Shown here piece after piece: positions 18,252 through 25,432 of a stretch of DNA of 64,000 nt. A program made the position numbers and the translations under genes. The notes beneath the pieces are model-generated. The model had not been told where the DNA came from. It saw only the letters and a program-made list of their open reading frames with translations, and did not search any database. How positions within the stretch are numbered: the first letter of the stretch is position 1; every line of letters starts with the position of its first letter. Source of the DNA: Methanocella paludicola SANAE. GTDB lineage: Archaea; Halobacteriota; Methanocellia; Methanocellales; Methanocellaceae. Location: NCBI RefSeq assembly GCF_000011005.1, contig NC_013665.1:558001-622000 (forward strand), given 5' to 3'.

Positions 18252-18821
18252 GTGTACGAGGGCAGGCCGCCCTGGGATATCGGGCGCCCCCAGCCGGCTT
18301 TTGTAAAGCTCTTCAGGGATGGCGAAATAAAGCGCGGGCGTATCCTGGACGTGGGATGCGGGACCGGCGAGAACGCCCTGTTCCTGGCAGAAGCCGGCTG
18401 TGACGTGACCGGCGTGGACATCGCCCACCGAGCTATCGAGCTTGCGAAGGAGAAGGCAGCTAAGCGCAATAAAAGTGTGGACTTTTTCGTCTGCGACGTG
18501 CTTACGCTGGGCTCCTGCTTCCGCGAGGGCGAGTTCGATACCGTGATCGACTCGGGCCTGTTCCATACGCTGGCTGACGAGGATCGGCCCGTGTTCCTGA
18601 AACAAGTTTTTAGTGTGCTGAAGAGCAATGGCGAATACTTCATGATGTGCTTCTCGGATAAGGAGCCGGGGGAATGGGGTCCGCGCAGGGTGTCGAAGGG
18701 AGAGATCATCGGGGCGCTTGAACCCCATTTTAGGATTAATTACATAAAGGATGCTGCCTTCGAGTCTTTAACCCGCAGAGGTGGGTCAAAAGCATACCTG
18801 GTATCGGCCAATAAAAAGTAA
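18252..18821 (+). CDS. SAM-dependent methyltransferase, class I
   Basis: About 189 residues of a class I methyltransferase. Motif I is ILDVGCGTGENALFLAE, followed by the acidic SAM contact in VTGVDIAHRAI and motif II/III at FDTVIDSGLFHTL. The N-terminal YEGRPPWDIGRPQP motif is shared with a common archaeal/bacterial group, related to tellurite- or thiopurine-type methyltransferases; the substrate is unknown. The start is unclear. Family homology seems to begin about eight residues before this GTG (DADSWEDVYEG), where GGAGG (18222-18226) would place a start near 18228-18234, but there is no ATG, GTG or TTG there. A TATA-like TTATTTAT lies at 18193-18200. Confidence 0.85.
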   Translation: MYEGRPPWDIGRPQPAFVKLFRDGEIKRGRILDVGCGTGENALFLAEAGCDVTGVDIAHRAIELAKEKAAKRNKSVDFFVCDVLTLGSCFREGEFDTVIDSGLFHTLADEDRPVFLKQVFSVLKSNGEYFMMCFSDKEPGEWGPRRVSKGEIIGALEPHFRINYIKDAAFESLTRRGGSKAYLVSANKK

Positions 18822-18843
18822 AAATAGTACCTCATAACGTTAC

Positions 18844-19422
18844 CTATTGCGGGCGTATTACCGCCCTTATCCTCATGCCCGACGCCAGTACCTGCGCGGA
18901 AGAAACGACGCATAGTAGGCCTGCCACAAGGAATATAGCTATATTGTACGGGGCCGGTGATAAGAGGCCGGCGACCAGTAATGCGATCCTTTCGGGCCGG
19001 CCGAACGTGGCGGCATTGGAGTTGAGGCCCTTTATGTGATTATTTATTCTCGATGCCATCAGGAGCACGGAGCCCGCAATGACGGCAAAGGCCAGGACAG
19101 GCGCGCCCCCTATGACCGCGCCGGCAATAAATGCCAGCTCCGAAATCCGGTCGCAGGCGCTGTCAAAATATCTGCCGAATTCGCTGCAAAGGCCGCAGGC
19201 CCTCGCGAGCGAGCCGTCTATCGCATCCAGGCAGGCGCCGATCATGAAAAAGAAAATGCCCGCATACAGGTGGCCGGATGCGGCAAGCACCCCCGCGATG
19301 AGGGACATGAACAGGCCGCATATAGTGACCATGTTCGGCGTCACCCTCATCGCAAACAGGGTATGGCTAATCGAGCGCAAGGCCTGGTCCTTGAACGGCT
19401 TAAACGCGTATAACCAGCTCAT
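18844..19422 (-). CDS. CDP-alcohol phosphatidyltransferase
   Basis: A 192-residue membrane enzyme with five to six helices. It carries the complete signature D-x2-DG-x2-AR-x8-G-x3-D-x3-D (from DAIDGSLARACG to FGRYFDSACDR), which binds the CDP-lipid and Mg. In archaea such enzymes swap CMP of CDP-archaeol for a polar head group (glycerol phosphate, inositol phosphate or serine); which one is not clear. The ATG at 19422 is chosen because AAGGG lies six bases upstream; an ATG two codons earlier touches that site. It is the last gene of the minus-strand operon tetR1-flavodoxin-methyltransferase-phosphatidyltransferase, 46 bases after the previous gene. Confidence 0.88.
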   Translation of the reverse strand: MSWLYAFKPFKDQALRSISHTLFAMRVTPNMVTICGLFMSLIAGVLAASGHLYAGIFFFMIGACLDAIDGSLARACGLCSEFGRYFDSACDRISELAFIAGAVIGGAPVLAFAVIAGSVLLMASRINNHIKGLNSNAATFGRPERIALLVAGLLSPAPYNIAIFLVAGLLCVVSSAQVLASGMRIRAVIRPQ

Positions 19423-19468
19423 GCTCATCCCTTCCGATTGTAGCACAACGGATACAAAATCTCCCGTG

Positions 19469-19957
19469 TCATAAAAATTTGATCAGTACCTTCTTCCGGT
19501 ATTCCTCGTATTGCCTGCCGAACTTCTCCCGCAGGGCGTCGTCCTCCTCGCGGATGAACATCCGCTGGGCGACGTACATGACGACCGACGTCAGCAGGAC
19601 CGGCCACCAGTTGAGCACCAGCGAGATGCCCGGTATGACGAAGACGATCCAGCTACCGTAAATGGGGTTCGGCATGATGGCGAAGGGGCCCCGCGTCTCC
19701 AGCTGGCCCCCGAAGTAGGCGAGCAGGAACATCACGGTCGACAGAAGCCAGAACGGCACACCGACCAGGAGGAACAATGCGCCGAGCGCCAGCGTCCATT
19801 CCGCAGGCACCAGAGGGTAGTTGAACATCGGCCGGTAGGCATAGCTTATCCACGCCGTAATGGCGAACGTTACGAACAGCGGCAGCATTATCTTAGGGCC
19901 TGCGCCTTCGATCCTCATTTTCTTGATCTTCTGAGATCGGAGCATGCTCATACTCAT
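19469..19957 (-). CDS. Isoprenylcysteine carboxyl methyltransferase-like membrane protein
   Basis: A 162-residue protein with four to five membrane helices. The C-terminal half matches the ICMT/PEMT-type membrane methyltransferase family: GPFAIMPNPIYGSW supplies the conserved Pro-x-Tyr region, and IREEDDALREKFGRQYEEYRKKV carries the ExE...FG..Y..Y signature near the active site. Members methylate prenyl or lipid-like acceptors with SAM at the membrane face. The true acceptor in archaea is unknown. Several in-frame ATG codons occur at the start (MSMSM); AAGGAAAGG precedes them. It starts nine bases after the flavodoxin-like gene, so the two are surely co-transcribed. Confidence 0.85.
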   Translation of the reverse strand: MSMSMLRSQKIKKMRIEGAGPKIMLPLFVTFAITAWISYAYRPMFNYPLVPAEWTLALGALFLLVGVPFWLLSTVMFLLAYFGGQLETRGPFAIMPNPIYGSWIVFVIPGISLVLNWWPVLLTSVVMYVAQRMFIREEDDALREKFGRQYEEYRKKVLIKFL

Positions 19958-19966
19958 CCTTTCCTT

Positions 19967-20545
19967 TTACACGACAGCCGATACGAAGTCAGAGCAGTCC
20001 CTATTAGCGGCGTCGCCCGAGCGGATCGTCTTCGTGGCGGCCTTCTTATCGAGCACGACGCCGCCCAGGTCGATCGTGACCTGTTCCCCGAACGTAGCGA
20101 TATCGCCGTCATTGAACTGCGGTGCGCCGGTCGTCCCAAATACTCCCACCGCCATGCCCTTTTGCGGCTTTAGCGCTTTCAGGTATGCATCGACCGAGTT
20201 GCTCACCCGACCCCAGTACATCGGCCCGCCCGCGATGACCACGTCATAGCCCGTGGTGTTAGCCGCGGCCGTGCTCTTTATGCCCGCCAGTGTAACGGTA
20301 TATCCCTTTGACTGCAGGTCACCGGCTATCTCGTTCGCAGCATTCTTCGAGGCGCCCGAGAGGCCCGGGTTATATACGACGAGCGCTTTTCCACTCGATG
20401 CCCCGGCCGGGCTCAAGACCTTGCTGCCCGTGTCCGTGTAGCTCATGATGTCTCCGCAGAAGAGCGCCCCCATGGCAATCCCGATCGCCGCGACCAGTAA
20501 TATGATGCCGACGACGACCAATCCTATGATCATTAATGCATTCAT
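19967..20545 (-). CDS. Membrane-anchored flavodoxin-like protein
   Basis: A 192-residue protein with one N-terminal membrane helix (about 4-26) and a flavodoxin domain behind a 25-residue linker. The domain starts KALVVYNPGLSGASKNAA, where flavodoxins have their phosphate-binding loop, and continues through DVVIAGGPMYWGRVS and VGVFGTTGAP, which would border the flavin ring. The anchor places an FMN electron carrier at the membrane. It is the first gene after tetR1 (gap 53 bases), followed by a prenyl-type methyltransferase and a phosphatidyltransferase. A role in membrane-linked redox or lipid modification is inferred. Confidence 0.87.
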   Translation of the reverse strand: MNALMIIGLVVVGIILLVAAIGIAMGALFCGDIMSYTDTGSKVLSPAGASSGKALVVYNPGLSGASKNAANEIAGDLQSKGYTVTLAGIKSTAAANTTGYDVVIAGGPMYWGRVSNSVDAYLKALKPQKGMAVGVFGTTGAPQFNDGDIATFGEQVTIDLGGVVLDKKAATKTIRSGDAANRDCSDFVSAVV

Positions 20546-20598
20546 TTGTATTACCTCAGATTACGATTTCAGTTGTGCTATTTTCCATTCCCGGCGCT

Positions 20599-21264
20599 TT
20601 ATGGCCGTATCGCGTTCTTGAAGAACTCGTTATGCTCCTCGATACGGGCGCCGTACTCCTCGACGAACGATTTAGACGAGCTGCCGTACCGCAGGAGAAA
20701 ATGGTCCACGAGCGCCATCATGTAGAACGACATGTATTCATCGGTCAGGACCTTCGGGTCCGCAGGCTTGATGAGCCTATGCTTCATCAGGATGGCGAAG
20801 CTCGCCTCGAAGAACTCCGGCCCGGCGCCGAAGAACGTCAGCATGAAATTTTTTACCTGGTCGTTATGGTAAAGCTCGATGAAAGCGATCCTCATGATCT
20901 TCTCCATGCGAGGGTCTTCAAGCCAGCTCCCGGATACGCCGATGGCCATGGCCATGAACCCATCCAGCCCCATCGATACGATCTGAGCTTCGGCCTCATC
21001 GCTATCCGACCATCTCCCAACCTTGCTTTGATCCCACCTCAGCAGAACATATTCAAAGATCTTCCCGAGTATCTCCTCCTTCCCGGAGTAGTGTTTGTAG
21101 ATCGAGCTTTCCTTGATGCCGACGGCGGCGGCGATGTCCCGGATGGTGACGTGGTCGTAGCCCCTCGCGGCGAACAGGTCGATCGCCGCGTCCAGGATCT
21201 TCTCCTTCGTCTCCTTTTCGCCCGGGACCTTCACGGGCCTGCCGGATTTCCGTTTCACAGCCAT
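20599..21264 (-). CDS. TetR-family repressor 1
   Basis: A 221-residue TetR regulator. The N-terminal DNA-binding domain reads KEKILDAAIDLFAARGYDHVTIRDIAAAVGI...IYKHYSGKEEIL, the standard TetR helix-turn-helix. The C-terminal helical domain (about 80-220) would bind a small hydrophobic ligand. It starts at ATG 21264 with GGAGAT five bases upstream; the open frame upstream is antisense-like and belongs to no protein. It heads the operon with the flavodoxin, methyltransferase and phosphatidyltransferase genes. Two identical 22-base operators flank its TATA box, so it very probably represses its own operon. It is paralogous to the TetR at 22463. Confidence 0.94.
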   Translation of the reverse strand: MAVKRKSGRPVKVPGEKETKEKILDAAIDLFAARGYDHVTIRDIAAAVGIKESSIYKHYSGKEEILGKIFEYVLLRWDQSKVGRWSDSDEAEAQIVSMGLDGFMAMAIGVSGSWLEDPRMEKIMRIAFIELYHNDQVKNFMLTFFGAGPEFFEASFAILMKHRLIKPADPKVLTDEYMSFYMMALVDHFLLRYGSSSKSFVEEYGARIEEHNEFFKNAIRP

Positions 21265-21276
21265 GCTTATCTCCAA

Positions 21277-21298
21277 AAAGCTAACGTTTGTTAGCTTT
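21277..21298. promoter_or_regulatory. tetR1 operator, proximal copy
   Basis: A perfect 9-bp inverted repeat, AAAGCTAAC and GTTAGCTTT, around a GTTT spacer. It lies 12-33 bases before the tetR1 start codon, at the predicted transcription start. An identical copy is at 21328-21349. Confidence 0.82.
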
Positions 21299-21327
21299 AC
21301 AATCCACACTATATGCTCAAAGTATAT

Positions 21328-21349
21328 AAAGCTAACGTTTGTTAGCTTT
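21328..21349. promoter_or_regulatory. tetR1 operator, distal copy
   Basis: An identical copy of the 21277-21298 operator, overlapping the upstream edge of the TATA box (AGTATATAAA, 21321-21330). The copies are 51 bases apart, about five helical turns, so two TetR dimers would sit on the same DNA face and cover the promoter. Confidence 0.82.
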
Positions 21350-21374
21350 TTCTTTGAAAAAATATAACGTTCGC

Positions 21375-22454
21375 TTACTCTGTCAGCGATTTCACCCACT
21401 CGGGCTTCTTCCAGAGGGCACAGCCGCCGTTCGATTCCATGAGCTGGTCCCGGTTCGCCCTCAGTGCCCGGAAGAGCTTCGAGTTCAGCGCTTCCTTCAG
21501 CGGCATGTCCAGGATCGAGCTGTCCGAGAACGGCGCGAAGGGGCAGGGCTCGAGGTCGCCGGAAGCGCTGACGTGGATGAAGCCCCTGCCGGAGGACAGG
21601 CACCCGCCGAACAGCTTTTCGTCGCCCGGGAACCCGATATAGACGCCAGGCTGACTCTTCCTGTATGCGGCCATCTTAGCCAGGATCTCGTCCCTCTGCG
21701 CGTCGGTCACGACCCAGTCCTCGGTGCCCTTCTTGACCGGGTTGTACTCCACGTAGATGAACGCCTTGCAGCCGTGCTCCCGCATACGCTTCACGAACGG
21801 CTCGCCGGTGACTTCATCATAGTTCATCCGGGTAACGGTGAGCGACGAGCCGAAGAATACGCCGCGCTCGCAGAGCTTCGTCATGTCCCGCATGAGCCGG
21901 TCATATGTGCCGGAGCCCCTGCGCAGGTCGGTGATGTTCTCGTGGCCCTCCATGCTAAGGATGGGTATGACGTGCTTCTGCTCCTTGAACTTTTGAATGA
22001 CCGCGTCGTCGATGAGCGTGCCGTTCGTGAACAGCGTGAAGATCATGTCAGGGAAGTCTTTGGTGACGTTGAAGATCTCGGGCCTGGTCAGCGGCTCGCC
22101 GCCTACGACCAGTACGATGGATATGCCAAGCTCGCTGGCCTGCTTCAGGACGTTCCTCAATCCTGCCTCGTCGAGTTCCGGCTTCCTCTCCCGGGGGACG
22201 AGCCTGGAATAGCACCCGGCGCAGTGCAGGTTGCACTTGTTCGTGATACTCAATATCATGACGGGCGGCACATGGACCCCATGTTCTTCATTGTACTGCC
22301 GGACAGCGGCCGCCTTTTTCTGCGCGAGCGCCGCCCGGACGAAGAACGCCGCCATGGCAGGGTCCTTGAGCGATACGCCCAGCGCATCGGAGAAAATCCC
22401 CCGTATCATCTCATTGATCATCCGGTTAAGGTCATTGTTATTTTCCATTTCCAT
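21375..22454 (-). CDS. Radical SAM/SPASM-type protein
   Basis: A 359-residue radical SAM enzyme. Cys74, Cys78 and Cys81 in CNLHCAGC bind the catalytic 4Fe-4S cluster; VVGGEPLTRPEI is the SAM-binding GGE-type motif. The C-terminal part has further Cys residues (GGCLSSGRGFIHVSASG, EPCPFAPF, GGCAL), as in SPASM or twitch domains with auxiliary clusters. The N-terminal ~60 residues are helical and family-specific. Such proteins often modify peptides or cofactors; the substrate is unknown and no small peptide precursor is obvious beside it. It begins eight bases after the tetR2 stop, so both form one operon. Confidence 0.9.
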   Translation of the reverse strand: MEMENNNDLNRMINEMIRGIFSDALGVSLKDPAMAAFFVRAALAQKKAAAVRQYNEEHGVHVPPVMILSITNKCNLHCAGCYSRLVPRERKPELDEAGLRNVLKQASELGISIVLVVGGEPLTRPEIFNVTKDFPDMIFTLFTNGTLIDDAVIQKFKEQKHVIPILSMEGHENITDLRRGSGTYDRLMRDMTKLCERGVFFGSSLTVTRMNYDEVTGEPFVKRMREHGCKAFIYVEYNPVKKGTEDWVVTDAQRDEILAKMAAYRKSQPGVYIGFPGDEKLFGGCLSSGRGFIHVSASGDLEPCPFAPFSDSSILDMPLKEALNSKLFRALRANRDQLMESNGGCALWKKPEWVKSLTE

Positions 22455-22462
22455 AACCCCTG

Positions 22463-23104
22463 TTAAGCTTTTATCGAATTAACTAAGAACTTCATGTGCT
22501 TGTCGAGCTTCGCCTCGTTAGCCTCGAGGAAAGTGCCGTCGCCGTCAAAGTGAGCGATGAAATAGTCCATGAAGGTGTAAATGTAGAACGACAGGTACTC
22601 CCGGGCCAGCACTTCCGGGTCCACGGTCTTGATAAGGCCGTGCTTACGCATGATCCGGAAGTTCGACGCCCAGAAGGCGATGGCATCTCCCGAGAACTGG
22701 TCGTAGAACTTTTTGATGCGCTTATCATGGTATAGCTCGATGCAGATGATCCGCCAAACCTTTTCCATATCGGGTGCCGCGATCCACTTATTGAACACGC
22801 CGCAGGCCATTTTCATGAAGCCCTCGACGCCCATGGACACGATCATGGTCTCAGCATTCTCGCCTTTCGGCCCCGCGAGCTCCAGCGCCATCGTCGGATA
22901 GTTAAAGATCTGCTCTATTAATGCGTCCTTGCTGGCAAAATGGCTGTATAGCGATGCCTTTTTTATGCCTACCGCGTCCGCGATCTCGCGCATAGACACC
23001 GCGTCGAACCCCTTCTGTGCGAAGAGATCGAGCGAGGCCTCGAATATGCGCTGCTTCGTGGTCTTATCGTTCGAATCCGTCGCAATATCGTTCCTTATAG
23101 CCAT
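22463..23104 (-). CDS. TetR-family repressor 2
   Basis: A 213-residue TetR regulator paralogous to TetR1. The DNA-binding domain reads KQRIFEASLDLFAQKGFDAVSMREIADAVGIKKASLYSHF; the C-terminal domain keeps motifs in common with TetR1 (SMGVEGFMKMA against SMGLDGFMAMA, and ICIELYHDKRIKKF against IAFIELYHNDQVKNF). GAGGATGA precedes the ATG. It is the first gene of an operon with the radical SAM gene. Its promoter has twin CTACCGACC-type operators, unrelated to those of tetR1, around a nearly identical TATA core. Ligand unknown. Confidence 0.94.
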   Translation of the reverse strand: MAIRNDIATDSNDKTTKQRIFEASLDLFAQKGFDAVSMREIADAVGIKKASLYSHFASKDALIEQIFNYPTMALELAGPKGENAETMIVSMGVEGFMKMACGVFNKWIAAPDMEKVWRIICIELYHDKRIKKFYDQFSGDAIAFWASNFRIMRKHGLIKTVDPEVLAREYLSFYIYTFMDYFIAHFDGDGTFLEANEAKLDKHMKFLVNSIKA

Positions 23105-23124
23105 TTACGTCATCCTCGAGCTTG

Positions 23125-23142
23125 CTACCGACCGGTCGGTAG
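23125..23142. promoter_or_regulatory. tetR2 operator, proximal copy
   Basis: CTACCGACCGGTCGGTAG is a perfect 18-base palindrome, 21-38 bases upstream of the tetR2 start codon, at the expected transcription start. Confidence 0.82.
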
Positions 23143-23181
23143 TTTTCCTGGAGCCCCTGTATATGCTTAAAGTATATAAAG

Positions 23182-23199
23182 CTACCGACCGATAGGTAG
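23182..23199. promoter_or_regulatory. tetR2 operator, distal copy
   Basis: CTACCGACCGATAGGTAG repeats the 23125-23142 operator with two changes in the right half (a perfect copy would end GTCGGTAG). It overlaps the upstream edge of the TATA box (AGTATATAAA, 23171-23180). Centres are 57 bases apart. Confidence 0.78.
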
Positions 23200-23258
23200 T
23201 AAATATTAACGCCAGGGAATAGAAGAGAATTTAGCCTTAACGCTCAAAGTATCATATT

Positions 23259-23447
23259 ATGCTGAGCAATGGCGAGATCTACCACATGGCCTTCCGGCTA
23301 TGGGAGGAAGTAATAAAAAAGCATAAGCAGCTCTCGGTCGTGGAGCTGCGGGACCACCTTAAAGAGCTGAACCGGCAGGACATGCCACAAGAGCAGCTCG
23401 AAGAGAAGGCCCGGGAATGGATCAAGGAAAAAACAAATCAGGGTTAA
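23259..23447 (+). CDS. Small helical protein, function unknown
   Basis: A 62-residue, highly charged protein predicted to be almost wholly helical: IYHMAFRLWEEVIKKHKQ, then LSVVELRDHLKELNRQDMPQEQLEEKAREWIKEKTNQG. The second part could pack like a small winged or degenerate helix-turn-helix domain, but this is not clear. No family is recognised. It is divergent from tetR2, starting 154 bases away, so it may share that control region. The codon pattern is like that of neighbouring genes, which supports it as real. Confidence 0.62.
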   Translation: MLSNGEIYHMAFRLWEEVIKKHKQLSVVELRDHLKELNRQDMPQEQLEEKAREWIKEKTNQG

Positions 23448-23549
23448 AAACCAGTAAATTTTCGATCCTCCCCGATAATAACCTGCAGGCGCCAAAATAT
23501 TCACATATATTTTTTATTACGCTGGCACAATTTGTCTCGGGGATAGATT

Positions 23550-24236
23550 GTGCAAAGACATAAGATAACAATAGCATTGGCTCTCTTACTCGCATCCCTT
23601 ATGCTCGTGTCCGTCGTCGCCGTGGCGTCGCAGGATGCGGGCCTGAAGGAACTGCGGTGGGGAGGCCGGAAGGCCGGAGGAGGCATCGATATCGTATACC
23701 ATACCATCCAGGTGACCGGCACGACCGGGGACTCGATGACTTTCAACATCCTGAACACGGCGGTCAAGGGGAAAAGCGGCAACGTGACGACTAAGACTTA
23801 TACGCCGCCCGTCACCGCCACGTACTACTTCTCGAACGATACGGCCGTGCTGAAAGGAAAGCCGGCGGGCATGATGGAAAGGGCCCGGGAGAGGGGCCGC
23901 CAGGGGCCGCCTACGAAGGGCTATAACGACGCGACCATTAACGTTGCAGGCGCATCGGCCGTGATCGCCCTGAAGAACATGACCATCAACCGGGTCGACA
24001 GGAACACAACGGAAGTGCAGTTCGGGGCGTTCTCCGTGTATCTGCCCGATGGTACAGTAAAGTCCTATAAGCTGGACACGCCGGTCAAGGACGTAAGGTC
24101 CCGTATGGAGATGACGAGGAAAATAACCGGCAACCCGCAGTTCAGGGCAGACCTGCAGGACGCGCTCAAGGGGGGTGCCACGTTCCCGGCAGGCACGGCG
24201 CCTGTCCCGTTGAAGACCATTGACTCAAAAATGTGA
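23550..24236 (+). CDS. Exported protein, function unknown
   Basis: A 228-residue protein with a signal peptide (residues 1-27, ALALLLASLMLVSVVAVASQ). The mature part looks beta-rich with several Thr/Asn-rich strands (IQVTGTTGDSMTFNIL, VTTKTYTPPVTATYYFS) and a short Arg/Gly/Pro-rich loop (ERARERGRQGPP). No family is recognised. It starts at GTG with GGGGAT eight bases upstream. A TATA-like TCACATATATTTTTT lies 40-50 bases before the start. It converges on the flavoprotein gene with only 16 bases between. Confidence 0.75.
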   Translation: MQRHKITIALALLLASLMLVSVVAVASQDAGLKELRWGGRKAGGGIDIVYHTIQVTGTTGDSMTFNILNTAVKGKSGNVTTKTYTPPVTATYYFSNDTAVLKGKPAGMMERARERGRQGPPTKGYNDATINVAGASAVIALKNMTINRVDRNTTEVQFGAFSVYLPDGTVKSYKLDTPVKDVRSRMEMTRKITGNPQFRADLQDALKGGATFPAGTAPVPLKTIDSKM

Positions 24237-24252
24237 AGCCCGAGGGCCCATC

Positions 24253-25044
24253 CTATTTTTTAGCCTCCATCGGCCACTTCACTTCGCCCGGGCCCATGTC
24301 CTTCATCATTCCCATCATAAGCCCTACAAGCGTCCTGGCCGCCGCACCCATGGCAGGGCTTATCTTTGTCTCGTAGAAGTAGTCCTTCCCGCTATAGAAT
24401 TCGAAGTCCGCGGGCAGCCACTCCTTGCACCCGAAGGCCACGTTCCTCTGGATGAGGAAGCGCATGTACTCGTTGAACGTGGGCGACGGCAGGGACGTAT
24501 CAAGGCATGCCCTGTAAAACTTTTCCGCCGCGAAGCTAATGGCCTTTTCCTTCTTCGCCACGGCGCCGATGGTCTGCGGCCACGGGGGCGTGCCCACGCC
24601 CAGCTCGTGCACCACCCGGGCGCCGCCCAGGGCGATCCTCATGGCGGCCAGAGTCTCGTTGAGGCCGGCGCCGCCGGAGTTGGCCACCAGAAGCACCTTC
24701 TGGCGGAAAAATCTAAGACGGTGATTGGTATAGGCGAAGCGGTCCATGAAATTCTTCATGTGCGAGCTCACGTTCTGCACGTAGCCGGGAGACGAGAGAA
24801 TGATGCCGTCGGCCTCGAGCATCTTTTTCTCGATGTCGGCCCTTGCGTCCTTCAGCGGGCACTTATCCTCGCCCCTGGCGACACAATTAAAACAGCCTAT
24901 GCAGGGCTTAAGGTCTGCCTCTTTAAGGAACAGGTACTCGAACTCGGCGTCGCCCATGGCCTTCATTCTTTCCTCGACCATCTTCACGATCTTATATCCG
25001 GCTCCCCTCCCCCGGGGGCTGCCCATTATCGCCAGTATCTTCAT
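24253..25044 (-). CDS. Iron-sulfur flavoprotein / NADPH-dependent FMN reductase family
   Basis: A 263-residue flavodoxin-like protein. The FMN phosphate loop is GSPRGRGAGYKIV near residue 8. A compact Cys motif, CIGCFNCVARGEDKC near residue 50, matches the 4Fe-4S ligands of methanogen iron-sulfur flavoproteins (Isf). SSPGYVQNVSSHMKNFMDR is the family's flavin-proximal loop. The ~90-residue C-terminal extension is longer than in typical Isf. Isf proteins pass electrons from ferredoxin to acceptors such as O2 or H2O2 and aid oxidative-stress defence; that role is inferred here. The ATG at 25044 has GGAG eight bases upstream. It is divergent from the KGG stress-protein gene. Confidence 0.88.
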   Translation of the reverse strand: MKILAIMGSPRGRGAGYKIVKMVEERMKAMGDAEFEYLFLKEADLKPCIGCFNCVARGEDKCPLKDARADIEKKMLEADGIILSSPGYVQNVSSHMKNFMDRFAYTNHRLRFFRQKVLLVANSGGAGLNETLAAMRIALGGARVVHELGVGTPPWPQTIGAVAKKEKAISFAAEKFYRACLDTSLPSPTFNEYMRFLIQRNVAFGCKEWLPADFEFYSGKDYFYETKISPAMGAAARTLVGLMMGMMKDMGPGEVKWPMEAKK

Positions 25045-25061
25045 GTTTTTTTCTCCTGTCT

Positions 25062-25082
25062 GTAGGTGCATCCGACACCTAC
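25062..25082. promoter_or_regulatory. Dyad in the isf / KGG divergent promoter
   Basis: GTAGGTG (25062-25068) and CACCTAC (25076-25082) form a perfect 7-bp inverted repeat with a 7-base spacer. It lies 18 bases before the iron-sulfur flavoprotein start codon and about 90 before the KGG gene. It could be an operator for either gene or an mRNA hairpin in the isf leader. The regulator is unknown. Confidence 0.4.
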
Positions 25083-25173
25083 GATACCATGGGCTAATAA
25101 GGTTTTGCCCGGGTCGCATTTTACTGCCTTTAACATTATTGCAATGAGAACAAAGTATGAGCGAGGTGAGAGG

Positions 25174-25425
25174 ATGGCGGAAAAAAAGACCGAGAAAAAA
25201 GGCGATATGACCGTCGAGGAAGCCGGCCACAAGGGCGGGGAAAAGACGGCCGAGACACACGGAAAGGAATTCTACGAGAAGATCGGCCACAAGGGCGGAG
25301 AAGAGACCGCGAAGACCCACGGCCACGAGTTCTACCAGGAGATCGGCCACAAGGGCGGCGAGAAGGGCGGCCAGAAGGTAAAGAGGCTTATCGAGGAGGG
25401 CAAGGAAGCCGAAGAGAAGAAGTAA
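25174..25425 (+). CDS. KGG-repeat stress protein (GsiB/LEA-like)
   Basis: An 83-residue, very hydrophilic protein with three GHKGGE motifs. Two 20-residue repeats, each reading GHKGGExTAxTHGxEFYxxI, make up the middle. This is the KGG motif of general-stress proteins such as Bacillus GsiB and plant group 1 LEA proteins, which are disordered when hydrated and linked with desiccation or osmotic tolerance. The ATG at 25174 is chosen, with AGGTGA six bases upstream; the longer upstream frame is not KGG-like. It is divergent from the iron-sulfur flavoprotein and converges on the histidine kinase gene. Confidence 0.88.
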   Translation: MAEKKTEKKGDMTVEEAGHKGGEKTAETHGKEFYEKIGHKGGEETAKTHGHEFYQEIGHKGGEKGGQKVKRLIEEGKEAEEKK

Positions 25426-25432
25426 CGGCCGG

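Noticed and set aside
21300-21603. N-terminal extension of TetR1
   Set aside because: It would read through both operators and into the radical SAM gene; ATG 21264 has a good ribosome-binding site and fits the family.
24220-25065. 281-codon plus-strand frame opposite the flavoprotein
   Set aside because: The minus strand encodes a clear iron-sulfur flavoprotein there; the plus frame has no recognisable motif.
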